Assembly: GCA_017404985.1 (NCBI GenBank)
Contig: JAFRBK010000027.1
Span: forward strand, 104,589 to 168,588
Source of the DNA: Clostridia bacterium
Lineage (GTDB): Bacteria > Bacillota > Clostridia > Christensenellales > Aristaeellaceae
Length of the DNA: 64,000 nt
Direction: 5' to 3'
Made by a program: the position numbers and the translations under genes. Shown one piece after another: positions 51,535 through 60,625 of this stretch (positions within the stretch are counted from its first letter, which is position 1; the number at the start of each line of letters is the position of its first letter). Below the pieces are notes generated by a model. That model searched no databases. It saw only the letters and a list, made by a program, of their open reading frames with translations, and was not told where the DNA came from.

Positions 51535-52839
51535 TCACCTGATTCTGGCAAGCTCCCGATTGGAGAAGGCGGGGTCGTCCGTGACTTCGCGGATGACTTC
51601 GATTTCTTTCGGGAAAACGATTTTCTGGTCTTCACTGTGCAGCTCTATTTCCATGATCGCCTGATCTTTCCATTCCGGGAAGATATCGATCTCATAGTAC
51701 AGGCCGTTTGCGCTGAGGCAGTATCTTTCCTTATGGATCGGACGGAAGGCGGGGTCGGCTTCCACCATCAGGGCGACGTAGTCTTCCTGGCTGAGGCGTT
51801 CCTCGATTTCCACCCGCTTGATGCCGTCGGATTTGCTTTTCCGCGTCATGAAATACACGTAACTGCCGTTGCTTCCCCGCTGGCGGATCCGGCGCTCTTC
51901 AGAGGGGTCATTGGTCTTCAGATATGTTTGGACGATATCGACCCGTTCACAGTTCGGCAGCTGTTCCAGAAGGCGAAGGTTCGGACGGGCAATGAGGTAT
52001 TTGCGTTCAATCTCCATCGGGGCATCTTCCCCGAGAAAAGCCGTGATCTCCCTGATCAACCGGAGCATTTTCTCCTCAAAACCGGTTGAATTGTCAATCA
52101 CCCTGAAATGGGGGTGCCCGGTCCAGGCAGAAACGAGCTTATCATCGAGCGCGATCGCTTCCTCCGGCGTCTCGGTTCGGGCCTGGTTGTTCGACAGCGT
52201 ATAGTACTTCTCGGCGCCCTTTGCCGCGGTCACCAGATGAAAAACGGCATCATACTGGTCCCGAAGTGCGATTTTGCTGGTTTTCAGCTGCTGCAATACC
52301 CAGGCGAACTCCTGCTCCGTCATGTAGGCGCAGTTATCCATGGCAGCCCGGTCACAGACAATGAGGACCTTGTTCTCCTTCATCGTTTTGCCGATCTCCG
52401 TGAAGGTATGCTCCTTGGCCTGCTGGAGCTGAATGAGATGCCACTGGAAATCGCGGTTGGAGGTGCTGAGCCAGGGTGCGGCCCCGCCGGTAATGAGCTG
52501 CGTCGCCGTTTCATCCACAAACAGCACCGCATAGCCCAGCTTGGTGAAGGCATTCTGAATCCAGCTCATGGCGGTCGTTTTGCCGGCGCAGGGGCCGCCT
52601 GTAACCACGATTTTGCTGATTTGCTTATCGTGGGCCGGCATGCTGAGCAGCTCATCCGCCGAGACGCATAATGCATTGGCCAGCTTTGGAACGAACCCCA
52701 GCAAGGGTGTGGACCGGCTGTGTTCCCAACTTGAAACGGTCGCGGCGGAGATACCGACTTTTTTGCCCAGCTGCGCCTGGGTCAAACCGGCCTTTATCCT
52801 GAGCTGAAGCAGACGATTGCCGAATTCGAGATCCTTCAT
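51535..52839 (-). CDS. XRE-type HTH, AAA_28 ATPase and CYTH domain fusion protein
   Basis: The 434-residue protein joins three domains. An XRE helix-turn-helix at about 7-66 (LRIKAGLTQAQLGKKVGISA) is followed by a P-loop ATPase at about 75-270, with Walker A GGPCAGKTTA (81-90), VLIVCDRAAMDN near the Walker B site, and similarity in layout to NadR/Ttd14-type kinases. A CYTH/triphosphate-tunnel domain at about 275-434 starts MEIERKYLIA and has EERRIRQRG, KRVEIEERLS and EIELHSED, the alternating acidic and basic strands of the tunnel. The AAA-CYTH pair is known; the added HTH suggests a DNA-binding regulator controlled by a nucleotide or polyphosphate ligand. GGAGG gives start 52839. Confidence 0.85.
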   Translation of the reverse strand: MKDLEFGNRLLQLRIKAGLTQAQLGKKVGISAATVSSWEHSRSTPLLGFVPKLANALCVSADELLSMPAHDKQISKIVVTGGPCAGKTTAMSWIQNAFTKLGYAVLFVDETATQLITGGAAPWLSTSNRDFQWHLIQLQQAKEHTFTEIGKTMKENKVLIVCDRAAMDNCAYMTEQEFAWVLQQLKTSKIALRDQYDAVFHLVTAAKGAEKYYTLSNNQARTETPEEAIALDDKLVSAWTGHPHFRVIDNSTGFEEKMLRLIREITAFLGEDAPMEIERKYLIARPNLRLLEQLPNCERVDIVQTYLKTNDPSEERRIRQRGSNGSYVYFMTRKSKSDGIKRVEIEERLSQEDYVALMVEADPAFRPIHKERYCLSANGLYYEIDIFPEWKDQAIMEIELHSEDQKIVFPKEIEVIREVTDDPAFSNRELARIR

Positions 52840-52918
52840 AAGGATGACCTCCATTTATTTTCCCTCGTTTCCATCATCGTACCACAGTCACGGGAAAAAG
52901 GAAAGCGGGCGAAAGATA

Positions 52919-52947
52919 TTGATTTTTTGCTGTATCGCTGATATGCT
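52919..52947 (+). promoter_or_regulatory. Promoter of the WYL regulator gene
   Basis: TTGATT (52919-52924) and TATGCT (52942-52947) are 17 bases apart, about 33 bases before the start codon at 52980. Confidence 0.6.
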
Positions 52948-52979
52948 GAATCCAACACCGGGAAAGGGGAAAAGGGCAT

Positions 52980-54044
52980 ATGCTGATGGACGGCGGAAAG
53001 AAAATCATCATCCTGTATATCCTGAACATCCTGAAGAAATATACGGACGTGAACCACCCCATGACACAACAGCAGATCGCGGACAAGCTGCTGAGCGATT
53101 ACGGCATATCGGCTGACCGGGGAACCGTCCGAAACAATATCATGGACCTGATCGACGCCGAGTATGATATCGGCTACAGGACGGTGACCCGTTCCTCCGT
53201 TGACAGAAAGACCGGGAAGCGGGAGGAAACCACGATCTATACGGACCTGTACTATGAGCATGAGTTTACGGAATCGGAACTGCATATGCTCATCGACGGC
53301 CTGCTGTTTTCCCGTTCCGTGCCCTATAAGCCGCGGAGAGAACTGATCAAGAAACTGGGGGATCTGTCCAGCTCCTATTTCAGCCAGCGGATGCAGCACG
53401 TGCACAGCATGAACGCGGATTCGCCGCAGAACAAGGACCTGTTCCTGAACATCGAGGTGCTGAACGAGGCGATCGCGGAAGGAAAACAGGTGGAGATTAT
53501 TTACGGGTACTACGGGACGGACCTGAAGCTGCATGCGACGCTGAATGAGGACGGCACAGAGAAAAAACAGCTGCTGAATCCCTATCAGCTGGTAGCCAGC
53601 GAAGGCCGGTACTATCTGATCTGCAACAAAGACAACTATAACAACGTGGCTAATTACCGGATCGACCGGATCATGAAAATCCAGAAGCTGGAAACACCGG
53701 CAAAACCCGGCAACCAGGTAGCCGGGCTGGAGGACGGGCTGAAGCTGCAGGATTATGTCTACCAGCATGTGAATATGTTCTCCGGGAAACCGGAGAAAGT
53801 GGAATTCACCGTGCCGAAGAAAAATGTAAGCCTGGTGATTGATTTCTTCGGAAAGCACGCCTCCTTCTTTGACCGGGGCGACGGGAATGTTTCCTGCCAT
53901 ATCATGGTCAGCCGGGAAGCCATGAAGCGCTGGGCCACGCAGTTCGCCGGGATTGTGCGGGTCGTTTCCCCGGAAAGCCTGGCGGAGGAGATCCGGGCGG
54001 AAATCCGGAAGGCTTATGAGAATTATGGGATGAATTCTCCTTGA
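52980..54044 (+). CDS. WYL-domain transcriptional regulator
   Basis: The 354-residue protein has an N-terminal winged helix-turn-helix (about 5-65; MTQQQIADKLLSDYGISADR, GTVRNNIMDLID) and a WYL domain at about 165-240 (GKQVEIIYGYY, LLNPYQLVASEGRYYLICNK, YRIDRIMKI), where the usual W-Y-L signature appears as R-Y-Y-L. A C-terminal WCX-like region follows (about 265-345). WYL regulators sense nucleotides or nucleic acids and control stress, defence or metabolism. It is divergent from the HTH-AAA-CYTH gene across 140 bases, so mutual regulation is possible. Start 52980 has AAAGGGGAAAAGGG upstream. Confidence 0.88.
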   Translation: MLMDGGKKIIILYILNILKKYTDVNHPMTQQQIADKLLSDYGISADRGTVRNNIMDLIDAEYDIGYRTVTRSSVDRKTGKREETTIYTDLYYEHEFTESELHMLIDGLLFSRSVPYKPRRELIKKLGDLSSSYFSQRMQHVHSMNADSPQNKDLFLNIEVLNEAIAEGKQVEIIYGYYGTDLKLHATLNEDGTEKKQLLNPYQLVASEGRYYLICNKDNYNNVANYRIDRIMKIQKLETPAKPGNQVAGLEDGLKLQDYVYQHVNMFSGKPEKVEFTVPKKNVSLVIDFFGKHASFFDRGDGNVSCHIMVSREAMKRWATQFAGIVRVVSPESLAEEIRAEIRKAYENYGMNSP

Positions 54045-54187
54045 CTTCGAGTGGACTTCAAGATTATCATGATTGGTAAAGGAACGAAAAACAACAGGGC
54101 CCAAAGAAACAAAGGAACCGAAGAACAGAAAAGGAACTTGAGAACAAAAAGGAACTTGAGAATCAAAAGAAAGGCGAGGTGAAAGCA

Positions 54188-55048
54188 TTGCCACAGAATG
54201 CATTTCCCAGAACAAACGTTGCGGGGGTTTCCCTGTCCAGGATGATTATCGGGACCAACTGGATCCTGGGATGGAGCCACCGGAGCCCGGCGGCGGACCA
54301 GCAGATCAAGAACCGGTTTCCCGGGGGGAGCGAGGTTTTTCCGCTGCTGAAAGCCTTCCTGGACGAGGGCGTGGACACCATCATGGGGCCGCTGCAGCAG
54401 GAGCGCGTGATGCAGGAGGCGGTGAAGGAAGCGCAGGACCGCACAGGGAAAAGAATGATCCTGATTGACACGCCGATCATCAACGTGGATGACAACGAAG
54501 CGGCCCGGCGGGAAGCGCGGGCCACCATCCACCGGAGCAAGGAATGCGGGGCGACCTTCTGCCTGCTGCACCATTCAAGCGCGGAGCAGCTGGTGAACAA
54601 GAACCTGCACAAGATTCTCCGGCTCGAGGACTATACCGACATGATCCGGCAGGAAGGGATGATTCCCGGGCTTTCCGCCCACATGCCGGAGCTGATCACG
54701 TATTCCGATGACAACGGATACGACGTGGAGACCTACATCCAGATTTACAACTGCATGGGATTCCTGATGCAGGTGGAGATTGAAACCGTGGCCTCCATCA
54801 TCCACAACGCGAAAAAGCCGGTGATGACGATCAAGCCGATGGCGGCTGGACGGTGCACGCCGTATGTGGGGCTGAACTTCAGCTGGAACACAATCCGCCC
54901 CTGCGACATGGTGACGGTGGGATGCACCCATCCGAGCGAGGCGGAAGAGGACATCGAGATATCCCGGGCGGCGCTGGAGCACCGTTTTCCCGAAATCGGG
55001 AAGCGGGCCAGCCCGAACCAGCACCAGGACGCCTTCGGCGGAAAATAA
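54188..55048 (+). CDS. Conserved protein of unknown function, barrel-like, linked to an oxidoreductase
   Basis: The 286-residue protein starts with NVAGVSLSRMIIGTNWILGW, which resembles the opening of aldo/keto reductase-like barrels, but the catalytic Tyr/Lys/His set was not recognised. Regular strand-helix alternation (ILIDTPIINVDD, ATFCLLHHSS, PVMTIKPMAAGR, DMVTVGCTHPSE) supports a TIM-barrel fold. It ends with a basic Asn/Gln tail. The likely start is TTG 54188 with GAGGTGA upstream; GTG 54179 overlaps this site. It lies 18 bases before the Gfo/Idh oxidoreductase gene, so both probably share one sugar-related pathway. A direct repeat of AAAAGGAACTTGAGAA occurs in its leader near 54130-54163. 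Confidence 0.65.
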   Translation: MPQNAFPRTNVAGVSLSRMIIGTNWILGWSHRSPAADQQIKNRFPGGSEVFPLLKAFLDEGVDTIMGPLQQERVMQEAVKEAQDRTGKRMILIDTPIINVDDNEAARREARATIHRSKECGATFCLLHHSSAEQLVNKNLHKILRLEDYTDMIRQEGMIPGLSAHMPELITYSDDNGYDVETYIQIYNCMGFLMQVEIETVASIIHNAKKPVMTIKPMAAGRCTPYVGLNFSWNTIRPCDMVTVGCTHPSEAEEDIEISRAALEHRFPEIGKRASPNQHQDAFGGK

Positions 55049-55066
55049 AAAACAGGAGAGAAGAGC

Positions 55067-56038
55067 ATGAGCAATTCGGCATTCACATGGTGCTTTATCG
55101 GCACCGGGACGCTGGCCAAACAGGTGGCCGCGGAGATTACCGCTTCCGGCAGGCACCGGATCACCGCGGTCTATTCCCGCAGATATGAGGCGGCAGAGGC
55201 CTTCGCCGGGCCCTACGGGGCGAAGGCGTACAAGACGGCGGAGGAAGCCATTCAGCAGGCGGACGCCGTATACGTGGTGACGCCGCACCCTTCACACTAC
55301 CAGTACACCAAAATGGCGATTGAAATGGGAAAACCGGTGCTGTGCGAAAAGCCCTTCACCGTCAAGGCGTGCGAAACGAAGGAGCTATTCCGGCTGGCCC
55401 GGGAAAAACAGGTCTATATCGTCGAAGGCATGTGGACCTGGTTTGCTCCGGTGGCCCGGAAGGTGAAGGAATGGGTGGACGGCGGCGTCCTCGGCGCGGT
55501 TCAGCAGGTGACCACGAAGATGCTGGTCAACGTGATCCACTATGCGCCGCGGCTGACGGATCCGGTGCTTGCGGGAGGCGCCATTCTGGATTCCGGCGTA
55601 TACCCGATCACGTACCTGTACCGGCTGTTCGGCAAGCCTACGGAGGTTCATTGCAGCGGAAGGATTGCGCAGGGCGTGGACCTGGGCGACGAGATCGACC
55701 TGACCTTCGGGAACGGGCTCCGCTGCCACATCTCCCTGGCGATCGACAGCGACGCGGACGAGAACTTTATCCGGATTGAAGGGGAAAAGGCGGATATCTT
55801 CCTGAACCATTTCCACTACACGGACCATGCCGATCTGCTGGCGAAGGACGGGAGCCTGATACAGCGGTACGAGGCCAGGACGACGCTGCTGGAAGAATTC
55901 GACAAGGCCTCGGAAGAAATCCGGGCCGGGAAAACCGAAAGCGCATTCATTCCCCCGCAGGCAACCATCGACGTAATGGACATCATGGACGCCTGCCGGG
56001 AACAGATCGGGCTGGTTTATCCCTTCGAACAGGGCTAA
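55067..56038 (+). CDS. Gfo/Idh/MocA-family oxidoreductase
   Basis: The 323-residue enzyme has an N-terminal Rossmann domain (CFIGTGTLAKQVAAEI; AVYSRRYEAAEAFA; VVTPHPSHYQ) and the family's CEKPFTV box with catalytic Lys near residue 95. The C-terminal alpha/beta domain (about 125-300) contains GGAILDSGVYPITYL. It oxidises or reduces a sugar or related alcohol with NAD(P); the closest style is the dihydrodiol/glucose-fructose oxidoreductase branch (EGMWTWFAPV). Substrate is unknown. It is co-transcribed with the preceding barrel-like gene. Confidence 0.9.
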   Translation: MSNSAFTWCFIGTGTLAKQVAAEITASGRHRITAVYSRRYEAAEAFAGPYGAKAYKTAEEAIQQADAVYVVTPHPSHYQYTKMAIEMGKPVLCEKPFTVKACETKELFRLAREKQVYIVEGMWTWFAPVARKVKEWVDGGVLGAVQQVTTKMLVNVIHYAPRLTDPVLAGGAILDSGVYPITYLYRLFGKPTEVHCSGRIAQGVDLGDEIDLTFGNGLRCHISLAIDSDADENFIRIEGEKADIFLNHFHYTDHADLLAKDGSLIQRYEARTTLLEEFDKASEEIRAGKTESAFIPPQATIDVMDIMDACREQIGLVYPFEQG

Positions 56039-56058
56039 TCCCTTTTGGCAAGGGACGC

Positions 56059-56097
56059 AAAAAGAATCCGGAGCGGAAACACTCACGGGTTCTTTTT
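56059..56097 (+). terminator. Probable terminator after the oxidoreductase gene
   Basis: AAAAAGAA (56059-56066) can pair with TTCTTTTT (56090-56097), extended by CC with GG, around a 17-base loop. The stem is AT-rich and only moderately convincing. Confidence 0.5.
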
Positions 56098-56224
56098 ACG
56101 CCCGAACGCAGGGACGGGGTACCACGAAGAAATATCCTGAATGGTTCCCGGGGAGCGAAGGAAAAGGAACCCGGGCGATGATTGAAATAAAAGGACGGGG
56201 AGCAGCATGGAAAAAGGAAAGAAA

Positions 56225-57574
56225 ATGGATCTGATTGTAAAAAATGCCCGGATTTATACCATGGACCGGGACGGGCGTGTGCTGGACCGCGGGTCTGTCG
56301 CCATTCAGGGCGATCAAATTGCGATGATTGAACCCACTGACCTGTCGGAATCCTATGAGGCCGGCCAGGTGATCGATGCGGACGGCATGATCCTGTTTCC
56401 CGGGTTTATCGACACCCATATTCATTTTTTTCAGTCGTTTCTGAAAGGCCTGGGCGCGGACCATCGCCTGATCGAATGGCTGAATCTTTCCGCCCTGCCC
56501 TATGGCACAAAGATGACGCCCCGCCAGCATGAACTGGCGGCCCGGCTCGCAAGCATGGAAGCGCTGAAAAGCGGATGCACCACCATCTGCGAATTCTTCT
56601 ACACAAACCAGGATCCCGAACTGGCCTATGCATGCATTGAAGGAATGAGGTCCACCGGAATCCGCAGCATCTTTATCCGGACCTTCCAGGACACCGGGGA
56701 AGAATACGGGATGCCGTCCGTTTTTATCGAGCCTGCGGCGAAAGCTATGCGGGAAGTGGCGGCGCTGAAGAAACGGTATCAGGAAGACGACATGTTTTCC
56801 ATCTGGACCGGGCCCGACGTGACATGGTCAACGACCAGGGAAGGCTATCAGACCATGCTGGAATACTGCCTGAGCGAGCATGTCCGGTATTCCATGCATC
56901 TGAAAGAAACAGAAGTGGATAACGAAATGTGCTTCCGCTATTACGGAAAGGATATTGTCGATCTGCTGGAAGAAATCGGTTTCCTGACCGACAAAATGCT
57001 TGCCGTCCATTGTGTGAATCTGACAGAAAACGACATTCGCCGCTTCGCGGAATACGGCGTATCCGTCAGCCATAACCCGGCGCCGAACCTTTATCTTGGA
57101 TCCGGCATTCCCCCGATTCCGGCATGCCTGCGCGCGGGCGTCAATGTAGCCATGGGCACAGACGGAGCCGCGAGCAACAACAGCACGGATATGCTGGAAA
57201 CGCTGAAACTGGCCGCATTGATTCAGAAGGGGATTCACCGGGACGCATCAGTGATCACAGCAGACCAGGTCATCCGGATGGCAACCTGCGGCGGGGCTAA
57301 AGCCATCGGGATGGACCACCTGGTCGGCACGCTGGAAACAGGCAAGAAAGCCGATATGGTGCTGTTTGACCCGAAGCATCTGAAGTCTTTCCCGGACCAT
57401 GACGCGGAAGCGACCGTCGTCTATGCATCATCGGAGGAGAATATTGATACCACCATTGTCAACGGACAGATTGTGTATCGCCAAGGCGTTTTTTCAGGAG
57501 GACTCAGTGAAACAGCATTGATTCGTGATGCCGCAGTCGAGGTGGAGAAGATGCTGGGCCGGGTTACACGATAA
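56225..57574 (+). CDS. Amidohydrolase, MtaD/TrzA-like cytosine-deaminase-type
   Basis: The 449-residue metal-dependent hydrolase has GFIDTHIHFF (HxH metal pair, about residue 65), SMHLKETE, MLAVHCVNL and VAMGTDGAASNN (final Asp), together with HNPAPNLYLGSGIPPI. This pattern is typical of 5'-methylthioadenosine/S-adenosylhomocysteine deaminases and related enzymes such as atrazine-type hydrolases. The reaction is probably deamination of a purine nucleoside; exact substrate is uncertain. ATG 56225 has AAGGA 6 bases upstream and starts with the usual MDLIVKNARI; ATG 56207 is possible. Its 3' end overlaps the convergent esterase gene by 11 bases. Confidence 0.85.
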   Translation: MDLIVKNARIYTMDRDGRVLDRGSVAIQGDQIAMIEPTDLSESYEAGQVIDADGMILFPGFIDTHIHFFQSFLKGLGADHRLIEWLNLSALPYGTKMTPRQHELAARLASMEALKSGCTTICEFFYTNQDPELAYACIEGMRSTGIRSIFIRTFQDTGEEYGMPSVFIEPAAKAMREVAALKKRYQEDDMFSIWTGPDVTWSTTREGYQTMLEYCLSEHVRYSMHLKETEVDNEMCFRYYGKDIVDLLEEIGFLTDKMLAVHCVNLTENDIRRFAEYGVSVSHNPAPNLYLGSGIPPIPACLRAGVNVAMGTDGAASNNSTDMLETLKLAALIQKGIHRDASVITADQVIRMATCGGAKAIGMDHLVGTLETGKKADMVLFDPKHLKSFPDHDAEATVVYASSEENIDTTIVNGQIVYRQGVFSGGLSETALIRDAAVEVEKMLGRVTR

Positions 57575-58331
57575 AGCGCCCGATAAACTTCCGGATTTCC
57601 TGATCCCAGAAGCCCCATTCATGAATTGCATCCGGTTCATCATGGCGGGTTACGTCCCAGCCGTTTTCAAGCAGGGCGGGGATAAACTGCTGATGATGCT
57701 CATACAGGAAGTCCTTGGTGCCGCAGCTGACATACAGCTTCGGCTTATGGGCGGATTTGGCGTTCTTCTTCATCAGATAAAAGAGATCCACCTCTGTGCC
57801 CGACAGATCGGTTTGCTCCCCGAAGATGGCCTTGGCCCTTCCGTCTTCGGAATGATGGGTCAGGATCCGCTCAATCCGGACAGCTCCGCTGAAGCTCGCG
57901 GCTGCCGCGAACCGTTCAGGATAGGTCAGGGCCAGCCGCATGGCTCCGTAGCCGCCCATGCTCAGGCCCGCCACATAGGTATCCTCGGCCCTGTCGCTCA
58001 GCCTGAAAAAACGGTGCATCGTCGCGGGAAGCTCCTCGCTGACGTAATCCCAGTAGCGTTCCCCGTATGCCTCATTGCAGTAGAAGCTGTGATTGACGGC
58101 CGGCATGATCACGGCCAGGTTGCGCTCAGCCGCGTACCGTTCCACAGAGGTCCTTCTCATCCATATACTGTGATCGTCGCTGTACCCATGCAAAAGATAC
58201 AGCACTTTCGGAAGCACATCAGACTCCCCGGCCTTTATGCCGATGCCCTGATTGGCTTCAGGCAGGATCACATTGACTGTGGAGGCCACATTTAAACACC
58301 CGGAAAAGAACTGAACCTGTAAAAATGCCAT
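57564..58331 (-). CDS. Carbohydrate esterase of the CE1/esterase D type
   Basis: The 255-residue alpha/beta hydrolase has VLYLLHGYSDDHSIW (oxyanion loop), the nucleophile in AGLSMGGYGA, the acid in SCGTKDFLYE and the base in AIHEWGFWD. It matches tributyrin/acetyl or feruloyl esterases without a signal peptide, such as lactococcal EstA. It may remove acyl groups from imported xylo-oligosaccharides, which would fit the GH31, GH43 and GH3 genes nearby, but this link is inference. Confidence 0.88.
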   Translation of the reverse strand: MAFLQVQFFSGCLNVASTVNVILPEANQGIGIKAGESDVLPKVLYLLHGYSDDHSIWMRRTSVERYAAERNLAVIMPAVNHSFYCNEAYGERYWDYVSEELPATMHRFFRLSDRAEDTYVAGLSMGGYGAMRLALTYPERFAAAASFSGAVRIERILTHHSEDGRAKAIFGEQTDLSGTEVDLFYLMKKNAKSAHKPKLYVSCGTKDFLYEHHQQFIPALLENGWDVTRHDEPDAIHEWGFWDQEIRKFIGRFIV

Positions 58332-58463
58332 GATTTCATCCTCCCATCATAATGAATCGCAGGTTTTCCTCGATCGGAAATTACGATTATTATACCTTAA
58401 AACAACACTGAATACCAGCAGCGCGGCAGAAAAGTGTCCAGGAAGATCTCAGGGATTGGTGCG

Positions 58464-58495
58464 GGTACCAGAGGAACCGTCCCCTCAGGTACCCT
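58464..58495. repeat. Palindromic intergenic element
   Basis: GGGTACCAGAGG and CCTCAGGTACCC form a 12-base stem with one mismatch around AACCGTCC, between the divergent esterase and GH31 genes. It lacks a T-run. The AACCGTCCCC core resembles short palindromic repeats that are scattered in some Firmicutes genomes. Confidence 0.6.
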
Positions 58496-58574
58496 GGAAA
58501 AAGCGCGGCATTTGTGGTAAGCTGACATTAGATCGGGAGCGTCTGGAACGAAAAAGAGCGAGGAGAGGAATGCC

Positions 58575-60545
58575 ATGACATTTTTTGAGCAGCATGGACA
58601 GCAGCTGGTCTGGAGAAACCACGGGGAAACCCTGGTCGTCGAGCCGTGGGGAGAGGACAGCATCCGGGTGCGCGCCGCCCTGATGCGGGAGGTGAAGGAT
58701 GAACGCTTCGCCCTGCTGGACCCGGCCGGCGGCGGGGACGCGGAAATCGTCATCGAAAACGGGAAAAAAGCCTTTGTGCGCAACGGGAAGATCACCGCGC
58801 TGGTGGAAGTATGCGGCTGGAAGGAAAGGGCGAAGGTCACCTTCCTGAACAGCCGGAACGAAGTGCTGCTGCAGGAAACGGACGGGGAGAACGCGCTGCT
58901 TCTGCTGGCCCGGAAGTATGAACCGATTCCCGGCGGCAGCTACCGCCTGACGGCGACCTTTGCCGGGCAGGAGGGTGAGCGGATTTACGGCATGGGGCAG
59001 TACCAGGAGGAATTCCTGGACTGGAAAGGCTGTACCCTGGAGCTGGCCCACCGGAATTCGCAGGCCAGCGTGCCCATGATCATCTCCAGCCGGGGATACG
59101 GCTTCCTGTGGCACAATCCGGCCATCGGCTCCGTGACCTTCGGCCGGAACCGGACGACCTGGCAGGCGGAGGCCTCCGGGCAGCTGGATTACTGGATCAC
59201 GGCCGGGGATACGCCCGCGGAAATCAGCCGGAACTATGCCCGGGCCACCGGGTTTGTGCCCATGATGCCGGAATACGGGCTGGGTTTCTGGCAGTGCAAG
59301 CTGCGCTACTGGAACCAGGAACAGCTGCTGGCTGTTGCCCGGGAGTACAAGCGGCGGAACCTGCCCATTGACGTGATCGTCTGCGATTTCTTCCACTGGC
59401 CCAGGATGGGGGATTACCGGTTCGATCCGGAGTTCTTCCCGGATCCCGCCGCCATGGTGAAGGAACTGAAGGAGATGGGCATCGAGCTGATGGTTTCCGT
59501 CTGGCCGCAGATTTCCCTGAATTCGGAAAACTATGCCGAAATGGACCAGCAGGGGCTGCTGGTCCGGGCGGAATACGGGGAGCAGATCGGGATGCGCTTC
59601 GTGGAGGATTCAATGTTCTATGACGCGACGAATCCCCGGGCCCGGGAATACGTGTGGCGGAAAATCAAGCAGAACTACTATGATTACGGCATCCGCATCT
59701 TCTGGCTGGATGAGGCGGAGCCGGAATACGGAACCTATGATTTCCGGGCGTACCGGTATGCTGCCGGGCCGAACATCGAAATCGGGAATATCTATCCCCA
59801 GTGTTATGCCCGGGGCTTCTATGAGGGCATGAAAGCCGCCGGGCAGGAAAACCCGGTCAACCTGCTGCGGTGCGCCTGGGCGGGCAGCCAGCGGTACGGC
59901 GCATTGGTCTGGAGCGGGGACATCATGTGCGACTGGAAGGATTTCCGCCGCCAGATCTGCGCCGGGCTCAGCATGGGCGCCGCGGGCATCCCATGGTGGA
60001 CGACGGACATCGGCGGCTTCCACGCGGGGAATCCGGAGGACCCGGGCTTCCGGGAGCTGCTGGTCCGCTGGTTCCAGTGGGGCTGTTACTGCCCGGTCAT
60101 GCGGCTGCACGGCGACCGGCAGCCCGCGCAGGAGGTGTACCGCAAGGACGGAACCCGGGTGCTGAACTCCGGCAGCGACAACGAAGTCTGGAGCTTCGGG
60201 GAAGAGGCGTATCCGATCCTGGTCAAATACATGAACCGGCGGGAGGAACTCCGGGACTATATCCGCGGGCTGATGAAGGAGGCCCACGAGGATGGAACGC
60301 CGCTGCTGCGGGCCATGTGGTATGCCTTCCCGGAAGACGCGGCCTGCAATGACCTGAAGGACCAGTATATGTTCGGCGGGCGTTTCCTGGTGGCGCCGAT
60401 CCTGTATCCCGGCGCCCGCGAAAGGCAGGTGTATCTCCCCGCGGGCTGCTGGCGCAACGTGGACACCGGCGAAACCCTGCAGGGCGGCGGCTGGCAGACT
60501 GTTCCCGCGCCGCTGGAGGTCATTCCGGTGTTTGAACGGGTGTAA
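58575..60545 (+). CDS. Glycoside hydrolase family 31, alpha-xylosidase or alpha-glucosidase type
   Basis: The 656-residue enzyme has an N-terminal beta-sandwich domain (about 1-225), a TIM barrel (about 226-560; MPEYGLGFWQCKLRYWNQEQ) and C-terminal beta domains. The nucleophile Asp is in IFWLDEAEPE (D379) and the acid/base Asp in WSGDIMCDW (D449). IPWWTTDIGGFHAGNPEDPGF is the standard later motif, and the pattern around it favours alpha-xylosidase-like members. No signal peptide is seen, so it acts on imported oligosaccharides such as isoprimeverose. GAGAGGA lies before the start. Confidence 0.92.
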   Translation: MTFFEQHGQQLVWRNHGETLVVEPWGEDSIRVRAALMREVKDERFALLDPAGGGDAEIVIENGKKAFVRNGKITALVEVCGWKERAKVTFLNSRNEVLLQETDGENALLLLARKYEPIPGGSYRLTATFAGQEGERIYGMGQYQEEFLDWKGCTLELAHRNSQASVPMIISSRGYGFLWHNPAIGSVTFGRNRTTWQAEASGQLDYWITAGDTPAEISRNYARATGFVPMMPEYGLGFWQCKLRYWNQEQLLAVAREYKRRNLPIDVIVCDFFHWPRMGDYRFDPEFFPDPAAMVKELKEMGIELMVSVWPQISLNSENYAEMDQQGLLVRAEYGEQIGMRFVEDSMFYDATNPRAREYVWRKIKQNYYDYGIRIFWLDEAEPEYGTYDFRAYRYAAGPNIEIGNIYPQCYARGFYEGMKAAGQENPVNLLRCAWAGSQRYGALVWSGDIMCDWKDFRRQICAGLSMGAAGIPWWTTDIGGFHAGNPEDPGFRELLVRWFQWGCYCPVMRLHGDRQPAQEVYRKDGTRVLNSGSDNEVWSFGEEAYPILVKYMNRREELRDYIRGLMKEAHEDGTPLLRAMWYAFPEDAACNDLKDQYMFGGRFLVAPILYPGARERQVYLPAGCWRNVDTGETLQGGGWQTVPAPLEVIPVFERV

Positions 60546-60625
60546 GATGATTGCAATGGGAATTGATTGTTAAACGCTAAAAGCAGACCATTTTGAAAAG
60601 TGATTGAGAAAAGGAGCTGCCGAAG

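Noticed and set aside
51376-52089. 237-codon plus-strand frame
   Set aside because: It covers the antisense of the CYTH domain and of the serine hydrolase signal region.
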